64,000 bases of DNA from Halobacillus shinanisalinarum (GCF_022919835.1 NZ_CP095074.1:2232001-2296000), one strand, 5' to 3'; counted from the stretch's first letter, positions 8,956-18,493 are shown. Numbers and translations: made by a program. The notes: generated by a model from the sequence alone, not told the origin.

Positions 8956-9977
8956 ACACTCGCCCCTTTTTTCCTCTGCTGGTAAAGAATAAAAGCAAAA
9001 ATCGGTGCTCCTATCAGCGATGTAATCACCCCAATAGGCAACTCAGCTGGGGCAATAATCGTTCGTGAAACGAGGTCTGCCAAAATTAAGAACGTCGCTC
9101 CATTAATCAAAGACAGTGGAATAAGATGCCGGTGGTCTGTACCAAAAACCCTCCGGCAAATATGAGGAACGACTAGACCGACGAAACCAATTGTCCCTGA
9201 TACAGCAACTGCCGCCCCAGTTAAAATCGAAGCAGCTAATAAGATCAATGATTTTCTTTTCTCCGTAGGAACACCCAGCTGCTTTGCCCGTTCCTCGCCT
9301 AACGACATCGCATTTAATTCCTGCCCCTGAGTCATAAGAAGCAGTACACCAACCATAAAAAAGGGGAGCAGTAACCCCACGTGACTCCATCCCCGCATCG
9401 CTACACTTCCCAGGAGCCAGCCGACAATTTGGCGAAGCTCCTCCCCTGTAAGCGCAATCATGAGAGAAATAACCGAGCCGAGAAAAGATCCCATGACGAT
9501 CCCTGTCAAGATGAGCGTCTCGATAGAAAGTGTTCGATCAAGCATGCGTGCAAATCCAATAACGAAGAGCAGTGTAAGGACTGCCGTGCAGATGCTGACA
9601 ATGGGGAGTGTGAAGGAGGCGAAAACCGGTAAAGAAAATCCCACAAACAGAACCAACACTGCTCCGACAGACGCACCCGAAGATACACCTAAGGTATAAG
9701 GGTCAGCTAGCGGATTTTGTAGTAGACCTTGAAAAGAAGCCCCGGCTATAGCTAGTGATGCACCCACTAAACCAGCTAATACGACGCGTGGCAAGCGAAC
9801 ATCCACAATAATACTGATGTTTATAGGATCAATATTTGATTGATAGGGACTTATCGTTTCTGCTATCGCCCCAATGATGACAGGAAGCGGAATAGGTACA
9901 CTGCCAACAGCCACTCCTGCCAGCCATGCACCTACTAAAATGATTACGCTTCCTATATAAGCTAACGGTTTATTCAT
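8952..9977 (-). CDS. btuC: corrinoid ABC transporter permease BtuC type
   Basis: FecCD/BtuC-family permease, about 341 residues with roughly ten hydrophobic helices, forming the channel for corrinoid import with the BtuF lipoprotein and the ATPase-CbiZ protein. Family motifs seen: DVRLPRVVLAGLVGASLAIAG, QNPLADPYTLGVSSGAS, and the C-terminal FVGLVVPHICR and ADLVSR with the final ELPIGVITSLIGAPIF. ATG at 9977 follows directly on a GTG; both overlap the end of btuF. The substrate is inferred from the riboswitch and operon rather than from the permease itself. Confidence 0.92.
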   Translation of the reverse strand: MNKPLAYIGSVIILVGAWLAGVAVGSVPIPLPVIIGAIAETISPYQSNIDPINISIIVDVRLPRVVLAGLVGASLAIAGASFQGLLQNPLADPYTLGVSSGASVGAVLVLFVGFSLPVFASFTLPIVSICTAVLTLLFVIGFARMLDRTLSIETLILTGIVMGSFLGSVISLMIALTGEELRQIVGWLLGSVAMRGWSHVGLLLPFFMVGVLLLMTQGQELNAMSLGEERAKQLGVPTEKRKSLILLAASILTGAAVAVSGTIGFVGLVVPHICRRVFGTDHRHLIPLSLINGATFLILADLVSRTIIAPAELPIGVITSLIGAPIFAFILYQQRKKGASV

Positions 9978-10956
9978 CACCGAACGTTTCCGGATAAACA
10001 GCTTCAGCCAACCGCTCTATCCCTTCAATCAAACGTGGACCCGCACGTGTAACAAGATCAGAGTGAACGTCATATACCTGTTTCTTCTCGTTTGCCGGTA
10101 CTTCTTCCCAGCCTTCTCTAGAAAGCACTTTTTCTACAGGTTTCTCTGTATAATAGCCATAGGTTGTAATGATGACATCTGGCTGTAAGTTAATAATGGC
10201 CTCCTCATTCATTTTCACCCATCCTTCTTGGTTTGCAGCAGCATTCTCTGCATTGATCGCTTGGAGCATATGATGCATGAATGTACCCGTTCCAGTTGTA
10301 TAAATTTCCGGAGCCGGAGACACTTCTACAAATACACTTTTAGGATCTTTGATCTCAGAGGCTTTTTCCTTAATTCCTTTAAGCTTATCCTTCATTCCAG
10401 TTACAATGCTGTCCGCTTTCTCCTGCTCATTTACCAATTTACCCACCGAGTGAATCGTTTCATAAACACCCTTAAAATCAGAGGCGTTCTTCACAACATA
10501 GACCGGAATCCCCGCATTACTAATTTGGTCAAGCGCAGCCTGAGAGTTATGAGCACTTGAACCGTGCGCAAGAACGAGATCAGGTTTTAATGATAAAACT
10601 TTCTCGGTATTAATTTGCATCCCGCCAACTCTATCAATCTCCTTGACCTGCTCAGGGTAGTTATCGTGATCTGACACCCCGACAACCTGTTCTCCTGCAT
10701 CAACGGCAAACACAATTTCTGTGTTACTTGGAATCAATGAAACAATTCGTTCAGGGTCTTCTTCCAGAACCACTTCATTACCCGCAGAATCTTCTACGGT
10801 CAGAGGGTAAGTCGTTCCTTCTTGACCTTGGGTTTCTTCTGTAGTTGTATCACTCATGCTTTCCTCTGGCTGACTTGAGTTCTCATTGCTTGCACAACCT
10901 ACTAGCAAACCGATCGTCATCAGAAGTATAAATATGTAATTTGATAGTCGTTTCAA
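9970..10956 (-). CDS. btuF: corrinoid-binding lipoprotein BtuF type
   Basis: Extracellular substrate-binding lipoprotein of the corrinoid ABC importer. It has a signal peptide with lipobox LLVGC, a Ser/Glu-rich linker, and a periplasmic-binding fold of the BtuF/FhuD class (DPERIVSLIPSNTEIVFA, LKPDLVLAHG, VYVVKNASDF, GWEEVPA). About 329 residues. The TTG at 10956 has GGGAGAG six bases upstream and is preferred over the ATG at 10971, which has no ribosome site. It is the first gene after the riboswitch and terminator. Confidence 0.9.
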   Translation of the reverse strand: MKRLSNYIFILLMTIGLLVGCASNENSSQPEESMSDTTTEETQGQEGTTYPLTVEDSAGNEVVLEEDPERIVSLIPSNTEIVFAVDAGEQVVGVSDHDNYPEQVKEIDRVGGMQINTEKVLSLKPDLVLAHGSSAHNSQAALDQISNAGIPVYVVKNASDFKGVYETIHSVGKLVNEQEKADSIVTGMKDKLKGIKEKASEIKDPKSVFVEVSPAPEIYTTGTGTFMHHMLQAINAENAAANQEGWVKMNEEAIINLQPDVIITTYGYYTEKPVEKVLSREGWEEVPANEKKQVYDVHSDLVTRAGPRLIEGIERLAEAVYPETFGDE

Positions 10957-10992
10957 GTTTATCTCTCCCATAAATTAAAAAATTTTTGAGCA

Positions 10993-11023
10993 CAAAAAAA
11001 CACATCCCGCAATGATGATGTGT
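10993..11023 (-). terminator. riboswitch-linked intrinsic terminator
   Basis: On the minus strand ACACATC, a 10-base loop, GATGTGT and then eight T. It lies between the cobalamin riboswitch and btuF, so it is probably the expression platform that stops transcription when adenosylcobalamin is bound. The 7-bp stem is modest and an antiterminator pairing was not established by eye. Confidence 0.65.
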
Positions 11024-11112
11024 ACACAAAAGGATTTTGCAATGACGCTAAAGCACATACACGACAGCTTCCTTTTTTACTATACACCTCCTATCCGCGT
11101 AGGTATTGGTGA

Positions 11113-11280
11113 GAAAAACAGGTAGGTCTCCTGGCTTATGGTCATTGCTCCCTGCTCCTTCCCATGCTTTTCACACAGTGGAATCGTGCAGGTTGCTCGC
11201 AAATACAGTGGCGGGACCGCGTTGGATTTCAACCAACTTCCCTATTAAGTGATGAATGACATCACGCCTGTTTCTTCCCC
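11113..11280 (-). promoter_or_regulatory. cobalamin (AdoCbl-type) riboswitch
   Basis: Reading on the minus strand, the element contains GGGAAGTTGGTTGAAATCC, the conserved GGTCCCGCCACTGT and the B12 box AGCCAGGAGACCTACC at 11136-11121. The outer stem pairs GAAACAGG at the 5 prime end with CCTGTTTTTC at the 3 prime end. Order and spacing are those of the Rfam cobalamin family. It lies upstream of btuF and governs the whole 12-gene salvage operon by sensing the end product. Confidence 0.96.
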
Positions 11281-11344
11281 TATTCAACTATCTACCATTC
11301 TACTAAAGATTATGAAAAAATGCTTGGTTTTTAGACTTTTTTTG

Positions 11345-11824
11345 TCAAATATCTTCCTTATGGTATGTAACAACATGGTTGATTACATTCATAAGGAAAC
11401 GGATCAACATAATTATACAGAAAACGCTAATGAATGTGTACACCCAGGTCCACGTATAGTACTCAACTAATTCAGTATACCTTTCAAGAAGGACTTCGAT
11501 TGAAAGTCAGAATAGAAGTGTAGATGGCGCATTGTAAGGCAATACGCGAATAGCTTGAGTGAAAAGTTGTTTGATAAAAGTAAATACAAACGATTGGAAC
11601 AAGGATCATTTCATATAACAGACTAGAACTAAAATATTGACTGAATAGGTTGACAGGATAATCGATCATTTTTTCCTCAACAACTATAACACCTGCAACG
11701 GTAGCAATATAGGAGGTCATGAAGAAAATGATAATTTTGTCTTTCATATGTGGTTTCCGTAAACTACCATACAACAGTACCATCCCAACCCACTAATAAT
11801 ATCCATAAAAACTACTCTTTCCAT
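11345..11824 (-). pseudogene. broken CBO0543-like membrane protein gene
   Basis: Paralogue of the intact 155-residue membrane protein at 13267-13734. The parts are in order but in three frames: MERVVFMDIISGLG, then KIIIFFMTSYIATVAG to LQCAIYTSILT, then ERYTELVEYYTWTWVYTFISVF to a stop at 11345-11347. The first shift is repaired by one extra G in the run at 11784-11786; the second, near 11505, behaves as one base too many. The intact copy has matching segments (FLLTSYIAVILG, DFVEYYTWTWVHTFIGIF). Function of this family is unknown. Confidence 0.8.
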
Positions 11825-12120
11825 AGTCATACAAGACTCTTCTACAAATATTCATTATTCAGTAACCATTCGTTTTCTAATAAATAGCCACAATATTTAC
11901 TTGGCTACGGGGCGGCTAGTGGGCAGGCCCCATTTGCAGAGGAAGTGCTCGTGTTTCAAACCTAAAACCTTAGAATAGTGTGACCATATATAACCCTAGA
12001 TAATATTTAAAATGAAAGCCTTCTGGTGAATATAACATTGAAAATTTGACCAAGATTAATAGTATGATCTACTTTTCATAGAATAAAAGTTACATTTTTA
12101 ATAGTCGGGAGGAGTTATGT

Positions 12121-13032
12121 ATGAACATGAAAATAAAAACGCGTTTCATAACGGTGGTTCTTTCTTTTGTACTAATAGTTATATCTGCGATGACGATTGC
12201 CCAGCCAGTTGAAGCCGCACAAACAGGCGAAATTGACACCCAGTCATCCTTAAATGTACGGCAAGCGCCTAGTTTGAATGCCAAGGTGATTGGAAGTCTC
12301 ATGCCAGGGCAACGAGTTGAGTATATTGAACTTGGGAATGGTTGGGGGCAAATCACTTATCAAGGACAGCTAGGCTTTGTAAGCACAGCTTTTCTATCAG
12401 AAGTCGCTGGGGAACAAGTTGAGGAAGAAAAACGTGTAGAAGAGAAAGATGTAGAAAAAGAAGATAAGTTCAGGGAGGTAAAACCTGACCAATCCGAAAG
12501 CCAGGAGATCAAACGTATTATTCTCGACCCTGGTCATGGAGGTAAAGACCCTGGAGCAATCGGGAACTCTCTTCAGGAAAAAGAGGTCGTCCTGGACATT
12601 GCTAAGCGAGTTGAGTCTAAACTACGTGAAAAAGGGTATGATATTTTAATGACGCGGTCAGATGATACGTTTGTTACACTTGAAGATCGTGTGAAACAAG
12701 CCAATAACTGGGAAGGCGATCTTTTTGTAAGTATTCATGCCAACGGATACTATGACTCTAGTGCTAAAGGTATTGAAACCTTTTATAATGCAGGGAGTTC
12801 GGAAGCAAGAGAGTTTGCAGATTTAGTCCAAGAATATGTTATCTCTAAAACTAGTAACCTGAGCCGCGGGGTGTTTAAAGCGGATTATTATGTTTTGCGT
12901 CATACTGATATGCCAGCAGTGCTTGCAGAAACTGGGTTTGTTTCGAATAAAGAGGATGCCGAGTTGTTGAAAAGCGAGCATTACCGCGAACAAGTAGCAA
13001 AGGGCATTGTCAAGGGTATAGAGGAGCATTAG
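12121..13032 (+). CDS. secreted N-acetylmuramoyl-L-alanine amidase with SH3b domain
   Basis: Cleaves the MurNAc-L-Ala bond of peptidoglycan. The 303-residue protein has a signal peptide ending around PVEAAQ, an SH3b cell-wall binding domain (SSLNVRQAPSLNAKVIGSL, GWGQITYQGQLGFV), a charged EEEKRVEEKDVEKEDK linker and a C-terminal Amidase_3 domain: IILDPGHGGKDPGAIG (Zn His), Glu in LQEKEVVLDIA, SIHANGYYD and the catalytic AETGFVSN. A GGGAGGAG site precedes the ATG. It is monocistronic, ending in its own terminator. The upstream 300 bases hold no gene; nothing else was recognised there. Confidence 0.93.
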   Translation: MNMKIKTRFITVVLSFVLIVISAMTIAQPVEAAQTGEIDTQSSLNVRQAPSLNAKVIGSLMPGQRVEYIELGNGWGQITYQGQLGFVSTAFLSEVAGEQVEEEKRVEEKDVEKEDKFREVKPDQSESQEIKRIILDPGHGGKDPGAIGNSLQEKEVVLDIAKRVESKLREKGYDILMTRSDDTFVTLEDRVKQANNWEGDLFVSIHANGYYDSSAKGIETFYNAGSSEAREFADLVQEYVISKTSNLSRGVFKADYYVLRHTDMPAVLAETGFVSNKEDAELLKSEHYREQVAKGIVKGIEEH

Positions 13033-13126
13033 TCTTGGAAGTATAAAGGAGCATGACTGTTTGTAGCACCCTAAATATCTAATCCAGATTTTATATACGA
13101 TGATTATAGAAGCCCTTAAACAATAT

Positions 13127-13166
13127 GGTGATGAAGTCTTCATCCTGACTTCAATCACCATTTTTA
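13127..13166 (+). terminator. terminator of the amidase gene
   Basis: GGTGATGAAGTC, an 8-base loop, GACTTCAATCACC with a single bulge, followed by ATTTTTATT. Confidence 0.8.
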
Positions 13167-13266
13167 TTCCCTTCTCTTTACTTATGTAAAGGCACAAAGG
13201 CAGAGAAAAAAACCACTGAACACAAAGGCCTCAGCACCCAATATTAATAATAAAAGGTCACCCCTC

Positions 13267-13734
13267 TTATACTGGAAACCTAGCTTTTGTCATTATTACC
13301 TTCGTAACCAAACGGATAAAAAAGAGCAGACAGAAAATACCTATGAAGGTGTGAACCCAGGTCCACGTATAATATTCGACAAAATCAGTGTACTTTTCCA
13401 AAAAGACTTCAACGATCGTTAGAGTGAATGTATAAGTTGCACACTGCATAACAATACTTGGATACCTCGAATGATAGGTTGTTTTATAAAAATAAATACA
13501 AACAACGGGAAGTAGAAGCATTTCGTAAAGCAAACTAGACCTAAAGTATTCACTCAGTAAATTAATCGGATAGGTGATCATGTTTTCCTTTACAATAATT
13601 TGGCCTAAAATCACTGCTATATAAGAGGTCAACAAGAAAACAATAGTGATGTCCTGTATGGGTGCTTTTCTAAAACTAAGTAGTAATAGAACGATACCGA
13701 ACAGAAACAATCCCCACAAAACCATTCTTTCCAT
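13267..13734 (-). CDS. CBO0543-like integral membrane protein
   Basis: A 155-residue protein with four or five hydrophobic helices and the conserved run YYTWTWVHTFIGIF near the C-terminus, similar to a family of uncharacterised membrane proteins common in Bacillaceae (CBO0543 type). A decayed paralogue lies at 11345-11824. No operon partner: the amidase upstream and the MFS gene downstream are in separate units. No function is proposed. Confidence 0.7.
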   Translation of the reverse strand: MERMVLWGLFLFGIVLLLLSFRKAPIQDITIVFLLTSYIAVILGQIIVKENMITYPINLLSEYFRSSLLYEMLLLPVVCIYFYKTTYHSRYPSIVMQCATYTFTLTIVEVFLEKYTDFVEYYTWTWVHTFIGIFCLLFFIRLVTKVIMTKARFPV

Positions 13735-13907
13735 AGGCGCTCAAGGCTCCTTTTTAACTATTCATTATCTTATTATTACCACGATTATATTTTACATGCA
13801 TATGAAGAATCAGCTTTCTATGTAAAAAAAGGAATCATTGCTATGCTTACGGAACCCTTTTGTTTAATTTACTATTCTTCTAAAGGAGTGAAAAAGTGAA
13901 GCGTTAA

Positions 13908-15131
13908 CTAATCATGGGCTCTGTTCTCGTTAAAAACCGTCTGATTCCTTCCCGCTCCTAGACCTGCCGTCACCATCACAATAATAATGGCAATGAATAA
14001 CAACAACGGCACATTCACGGACGCAGTAACATCAATAAGGATGCCGATCAATACTGGGCCTGCCGCAGCAAGTAAATACCCCACTGATTGAGACATGCCT
14101 GATAATGCAGCACTTTGCTGAGCATTACCTGCACGAAGCCCTAGTAAAGTAAGTGCTAAACTGATCGAAGCTGCTTGACCAGCTCCCATCAACATGACGC
14201 TGACAGTCAGCATGGGAATATTGCTACCGAGCAGAACCCCTAATAGCCCTGCAGTATAAAGACAACCAATCATTCCCACAATTCCTCTTTGATTTTGGAA
14301 ACGAGTAGCAAAGACAGGAGTTAGAAAGGTCATCGGAAGGCCTGTTAACTGCATGACCGATACCATCCATCCTGCCGTTGATATACTCAAGCCTCTACCA
14401 TTAAGGATTTCAGGCAGCCATGTAATCATGGAATAAAATAAAAAGGATTGTAATCCCATGAAAATGGTAACCTGCCAGGCGATTTTGGAACGCCATATCG
14501 AAGCCCCCTGTAATGCAGACGTTTTCGGGTCATCCAATTTTGCTGGCTTACGGATCTGGGGCAACCAAATGACTGCTGCTAGCAGTGCTAACAAAGCCCA
14601 ACACAATAATGTTTTTTCCCACCCTAAACCAAGTCCTTTGGCTAAAGGGATGCTCAACCCAGTTCCGATGGCTGAAAACACAGACATACAAGTTGTATAA
14701 ACAGCCGTCATCAAGCCAACTTTTTGGGGATAATTCCCTTTTATAATACCAGGTAACAATACATTTGAGATGGCAATCCCGATTCCAACTAAAGCGGTTC
14801 CCACAAACAACGTAACTGTCAATGATATAAATCTGATAACGATTCCCATGATTAACGTCAGTAAACCAATAAACACCATTCGTTCATATCCAAATCGATG
14901 GCCTAACTTAGGGGCAAGTAAGGAAAAGACAGCAAATGACAGAAGGGGGAGAGTTGTAATAAATCCAGCCGCAGCATTGGATATCCCAAGATCCGCCGTG
15001 ATTGAGCTAATAAGAGGTCCAACAGATGTAATAGCCGGACGCAAATTAAAAGCGACGAAGATGATGCCTATGATGAAGAGTACTTTTTTAACGTCCATAT
15101 TCTGAGTGTTACGCCGAAACTTAGTTTCCAT
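13908..15131 (-). CDS. MFS transporter, CynX/NimT family
   Basis: Twelve-helix major facilitator of about 407 residues. Recognisable family segments are FNLRPAITSVGPLISSI, ITTLPLLSFAVFSLLAP, the loop GHRFGYERMV and GMSQSVGYLLAAAGP. Relatives include E. coli CynX and NimT and B. subtilis YycB; substrates are cyanate or 2-nitroimidazole in studied cases, but here the substrate is unknown. ATG at 15131 has AAGGAGT nine bases upstream, so the 23 extra N-terminal residues of the longest reading are rejected. Monocistronic. Confidence 0.85.
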   Translation of the reverse strand: METKFRRNTQNMDVKKVLFIIGIIFVAFNLRPAITSVGPLISSITADLGISNAAAGFITTLPLLSFAVFSLLAPKLGHRFGYERMVFIGLLTLIMGIVIRFISLTVTLFVGTALVGIGIAISNVLLPGIIKGNYPQKVGLMTAVYTTCMSVFSAIGTGLSIPLAKGLGLGWEKTLLCWALLALLAAVIWLPQIRKPAKLDDPKTSALQGASIWRSKIAWQVTIFMGLQSFLFYSMITWLPEILNGRGLSISTAGWMVSVMQLTGLPMTFLTPVFATRFQNQRGIVGMIGCLYTAGLLGVLLGSNIPMLTVSVMLMGAGQAASISLALTLLGLRAGNAQQSAALSGMSQSVGYLLAAAGPVLIGILIDVTASVNVPLLLFIAIIIVMVTAGLGAGRNQTVFNENRAHD

Positions 15132-15325
15132 TATGTATGACTCCTTATCCGTGCTTGACTGATTCTTTTCGATGTAAATGTATGCCTTATAACACTTCAT
15201 CTTCTATATACCTGCCTTAAGTACCTTCTTTCCCAATTTTACATCATAGTAATGATAAGTGCTTTGTCTAATTTAAAAAGGACAAATACATCGCTAAAGT
15301 AAACGAGTACTCGTCCTCTTCTCAG

Positions 15326-15655
15326 TTAAAACGGAAATTCTCGATATTCTTCTTGAACCGACACCCACTTCAATTTAGTAAATTCATCAATCGTCGCATG
15401 GACTTCCTTCACCTCGTCAACGTATTTTTAATACGTCAATGCGAGATTTAATTCCATCTCCACTTTAAGTAATGTCCTCCTGTTTCTAAATTAGCGGTAC
15501 GAATAATTTCATCACGATTATTTTGCAAAAATTCAGCAGCCTTACGAGGGATTTCTTTTCACTCTTTAACGGAAGAATGGGCCCAATCTTTTTTGCCCAA
15601 CTTCAGCAATTTCATAGGCGCTTTTCAGGTTGCTTAGGTCAATAGGAAACATACA
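15326..15655 (-). pseudogene. remnant of an aldehyde dehydrogenase gene
   Basis: Only the two ends of an ALDH remain. The N-terminal part reads PIDLSNLKSAYEIAEVGQK and, after a frameshift, KDWAHSSVKE, a stop, then IPRKAAEFLQNNRDEII and ANLETGG. It runs on through VEMELNLALTY, another stop, and KYVDEVKEVHATID directly into EFTKLKWVSVQ and REFPF, the typical C-terminus of vanillin/benzaldehyde dehydrogenase-like ALDHs. The catalytic core of about 350 residues is gone. This fills the 640-base gap between the MFS gene and the thiolase. Confidence 0.65.
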
Positions 15656-15843
15656 TTTTTAGGGAGGCGATTTTTATCTTCATGTTTAAATCGTTGCCGG
15701 TTACATGTTATGACGGATGAGTATGGCTTTATTGCTCTGTTAAAAAAGCTGATCACGATTTAGTGACCAGCTTTAAACATCATCCGTTAGTACTCCGGCC
15801 AGAGGTTGATGACGGAGTAGATCTTCGTCTTGTTCCTCCACCT

Positions 15844-16995
15844 TTACAGGCGAACATCTTCCATTGATTCAAATAAGGTAGCCAATCCCATTCCTCCCCC
15901 AATACCAAGAGTCACTATCCCACGCTTAAGACTACTTCCTGCTAGCTCAGAGACAAGTCGCGTAACAAGAATAGCCCCTGAGGCACCATAGGGATGACCT
16001 AACGCAAGGGCACCGCCAGACCGATTCACTTTTTCGTATGGAATTTCAAGACTTTTTAATGAAGCGATGACTTGAGAGGCAAACGCTTCGTTGAATTCTA
16101 CAAGATCAATATCTTTTTCGGTCAAATGCTGGCGCTCCCACAATTTTTTTACAGCTGGAATTGGTCCAATTCCGAGTAAATGGGGGTCAACCCCTACTGA
16201 GGTGCTATCTACAAAGCGGGCTAATGGCTTCAGCCCAAGTTTGCGACATTTCTCTAGAGACATGATTAATACAGCTGCAGCTCCATCATTCATAGGGCAT
16301 GCATTTCCTGCCGTCACCGTACCTCCTTGTTTAAAAACCGGTTTCAGAGTAGATAGTTTGGCAAGCGATGTATTTGGACGTGGACATTCATCTGTACGAA
16401 TTCCATCTTTTGGAACGATTTCTTTATCAAAAACCCCTTCACTTTGAGCATTAACAGCCTTGAGGTGACTACGATAAGCAAATTCGTCTTGCTCTTCTCG
16501 TGTGACGCCATAGTGCTCCGCTACGTTTTCAGCCGCTTCCCCCATCTCAGGATCACCGATTGATTCAGGCGAGAACCTGGCTCTTGTGTACAATTCAGGA
16601 CCTTTTGGACTATGTATAGAATCGGGCTTTTTTACTTTCCAGGGGGCCAGGCTGGTACTCTCTACACCCCCGGCGATATAGATGTCTCCAGCACCTGCTT
16701 GAACAAGGCGTCCAGCTATATTAATGGCTTCTAAACCAGACCCACATTGCCTATCTATTGTTACCCCAGGAACCGTCATTGGCAGCCCCGCTTCTAATAG
16801 GGAGAGCCTTGCCATATTCCCTCCAGGTCCAACAACGTTTCCTAAAATAACATCGTCAATTTCCCCTGGGTCCAGACCTTGGATTAAATCCTTAAGAATA
16901 GGGTTCATCAGTTTTTCAGGAGGGATATGTGACAGAACACCACCTACCCTCCCAACAGGTGTGCGTTTCGCCTTAACAATCACTACTTCCTTCAT
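15844..16995 (-). CDS. yhfS: acetyl-CoA C-acyltransferase (thiolase), YhfS-like
   Basis: Thiolase fold of 383 residues. The nucleophilic Cys is in DRQCGSG (Cys84) and the catalytic His in ALGHPYGASG (His334). The second catalytic Cys, normally in CxGGGxG near the C-terminus, is replaced: the segment reads TLGIGGGMG with Gly364. Substrate could be degradation or synthesis of a 3-ketoacyl-CoA; with the second Cys gone, classic thiolysis may be impaired. It is next to an acyl-CoA ligase and BioY, the B. subtilis yhfS-yhfT-yhfU order, and the start is 1 base from the ligase stop. Biotin-linked fatty acid metabolism is the contextual guess. Confidence 0.85.
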   Translation of the reverse strand: MKEVVIVKAKRTPVGRVGGVLSHIPPEKLMNPILKDLIQGLDPGEIDDVILGNVVGPGGNMARLSLLEAGLPMTVPGVTIDRQCGSGLEAINIAGRLVQAGAGDIYIAGGVESTSLAPWKVKKPDSIHSPKGPELYTRARFSPESIGDPEMGEAAENVAEHYGVTREEQDEFAYRSHLKAVNAQSEGVFDKEIVPKDGIRTDECPRPNTSLAKLSTLKPVFKQGGTVTAGNACPMNDGAAAVLIMSLEKCRKLGLKPLARFVDSTSVGVDPHLLGIGPIPAVKKLWERQHLTEKDIDLVEFNEAFASQVIASLKSLEIPYEKVNRSGGALALGHPYGASGAILVTRLVSELAGSSLKRGIVTLGIGGGMGLATLFESMEDVRL

Positions 16996-18465
16996 CTAAT
17001 TCCTCCCTGCAGGCTCTACAAGTTCTTTTCGAGCTATCTTCCCACTATTTGTATAAGGGAACTCATCCAACTCAATCCACTCTTTAGGACATTTATATTT
17101 TGGCAACAGCTTCGTAAGGTGATCTTTCACATCATCAATGAAAAGCTGCTTCCCTTCTGTACGGGTAACAAAAGCAGTGACCTTTTCACCCCAATAATCA
17201 TTTTCTACACCCTTTACGACTGCTTCATCAATAGCTGGATGCTCCCGTATCACTTGTTCCACCTCTTCAGGATAGATATTAAGACCACCACTGATGATCA
17301 TATTTTTCTTCCGCCCTTTAAGAATGACGTGTTCATCCCCATCTACAAAAGCGAGATCCCCAACCGTGGCCCAGGCACCATTAAAAACATCCGCCGTTTC
17401 CTCAGGTCGATTTAAATATCCGTCAAAAATCCAAGGACTTCTCACAAACAAATTTCCGACTTCGCCTTGACGAACAGGTCGTCCGTCATCTGAAAGAATC
17501 AAAATCTCTACCCGAGGAAAAGGTTCCCCGATCGCTCCTTCGGGGAGACCACCGTCATTCACCTCTCGAAAACTAACGAAGCTCAATTCAGAAGCGCCGT
17601 AAAATTCATAAATGGATGCATGGGGGAAAGCTTGACTAGCTGCCTGTTTAGATGCTGCAGACCATTTTGCTCCCGAAGAAATTAACGTTCTTAAGTGCTC
17701 CGATATTAAGCCACATCCAATTTTATTCAGCGCTTCAAACATCGTGGGAACGATATACATTACGGTAATGTTTTTTCTCCGAAGAACCTCAGAGACTTCC
17801 CTCGCGTCAAATGACGAACATAAATGTAAGGTGGCACCGATATGTAGACATTGGACAGCAGCATATAAGAAGTGTGAATGTACTAGAGGTCCTGGACATA
17901 GTATGTGGTCTTCCTTATCCAAAGAAAAAACTTGGCGGCCTAGTGAGAAACAATCCGCCCATGATGCATGGATTCTTATAAAACCCTTTGGCTGGCCAGT
18001 CGTGCCAGATGTATATCCAATATAAAAAGGCTCTTGATCCAAGAAAAGGTTTCTGCTTTGCTCGGATGGGAAAAGTAGATCTAGTGCGTCTATTGTACAA
18101 GTTTGAACAAAAGTAGTGTTCCTAAATCGATCAGCAAAGACGCCATCATAGATAACGAGATCAGGCTGAGAATCCTTAATCACATCATTTAACTGGAAAG
18201 GACTCCATTTAGGATCAAACGGAATGGCGATCCCTCCACTTGAACTGATCGCTATAAACAATTCTAACCATTTCGGCTCATTAGGAAGCAAAAAACCGAT
18301 CTTTTTTCCTTTGCCTTCAGGGAGTAGACGGGAGATTTTCCGCTGAAGCAATAGAACGGAATGATAAAATTCTTGGTAGGTTATTCGGTCCTTGTTCGTT
18401 TCAATAGCTATCCGCTTAGGAGATTGCTCGGCTATTTCTTTTATAAACGGCCCGATAAAAGCCAT
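16996..18465 (-). CDS. yhfT: AMP-binding acyl-CoA ligase, YhfT-like
   Basis: Activates a carboxylic acid as acyl-AMP and transfers it to CoA. Motifs: IGYTSGTTGQPKGFIRI (P-loop), YEFYGASELSFVS, the hinge WATVGDLAFVDGDEHVILKGRKKNMI and the C-terminal lysine in TNSGKIARK. About 489 residues. ATG at 18465 has GAGGTG seven bases upstream; the GTG at 18474 overlaps that site. Coupled to the thiolase gene downstream; separated from bioY by an intrinsic terminator, so read-through from the BirA-controlled promoter would be partial. Substrate unknown; a fatty acid or pimelate-like acid would suit the neighbourhood. Confidence 0.88.
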   Translation of the reverse strand: MAFIGPFIKEIAEQSPKRIAIETNKDRITYQEFYHSVLLLQRKISRLLPEGKGKKIGFLLPNEPKWLELFIAISSSGGIAIPFDPKWSPFQLNDVIKDSQPDLVIYDGVFADRFRNTTFVQTCTIDALDLLFPSEQSRNLFLDQEPFYIGYTSGTTGQPKGFIRIHASWADCFSLGRQVFSLDKEDHILCPGPLVHSHFLYAAVQCLHIGATLHLCSSFDAREVSEVLRRKNITVMYIVPTMFEALNKIGCGLISEHLRTLISSGAKWSAASKQAASQAFPHASIYEFYGASELSFVSFREVNDGGLPEGAIGEPFPRVEILILSDDGRPVRQGEVGNLFVRSPWIFDGYLNRPEETADVFNGAWATVGDLAFVDGDEHVILKGRKKNMIISGGLNIYPEEVEQVIREHPAIDEAVVKGVENDYWGEKVTAFVTRTEGKQLFIDDVKDHLTKLLPKYKCPKEWIELDEFPYTNSGKIARKELVEPAGRN

Positions 18466-18493
18466 TCTACACACCTCAATTACTTATATTCTC

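Noticed and set aside
11249..11470. Plus-strand ORF of 73 residues near the riboswitch
   Set aside because: It lies antisense to the riboswitch 5 prime end and to the broken CBO0543-like gene, has no ribosome site and no recognisable protein features.
12039..12070. Possible promoter of the amidase gene (TTGAAA, 19-base spacer, TATGAT)
   Set aside because: Spacer is too long and -35 weak; not listed as a feature.
12823..13197. Minus-strand ORF of 124 residues overlapping the amidase
   Set aside because: Shadow of the amidase 3 prime end extending through its terminator; no family features.
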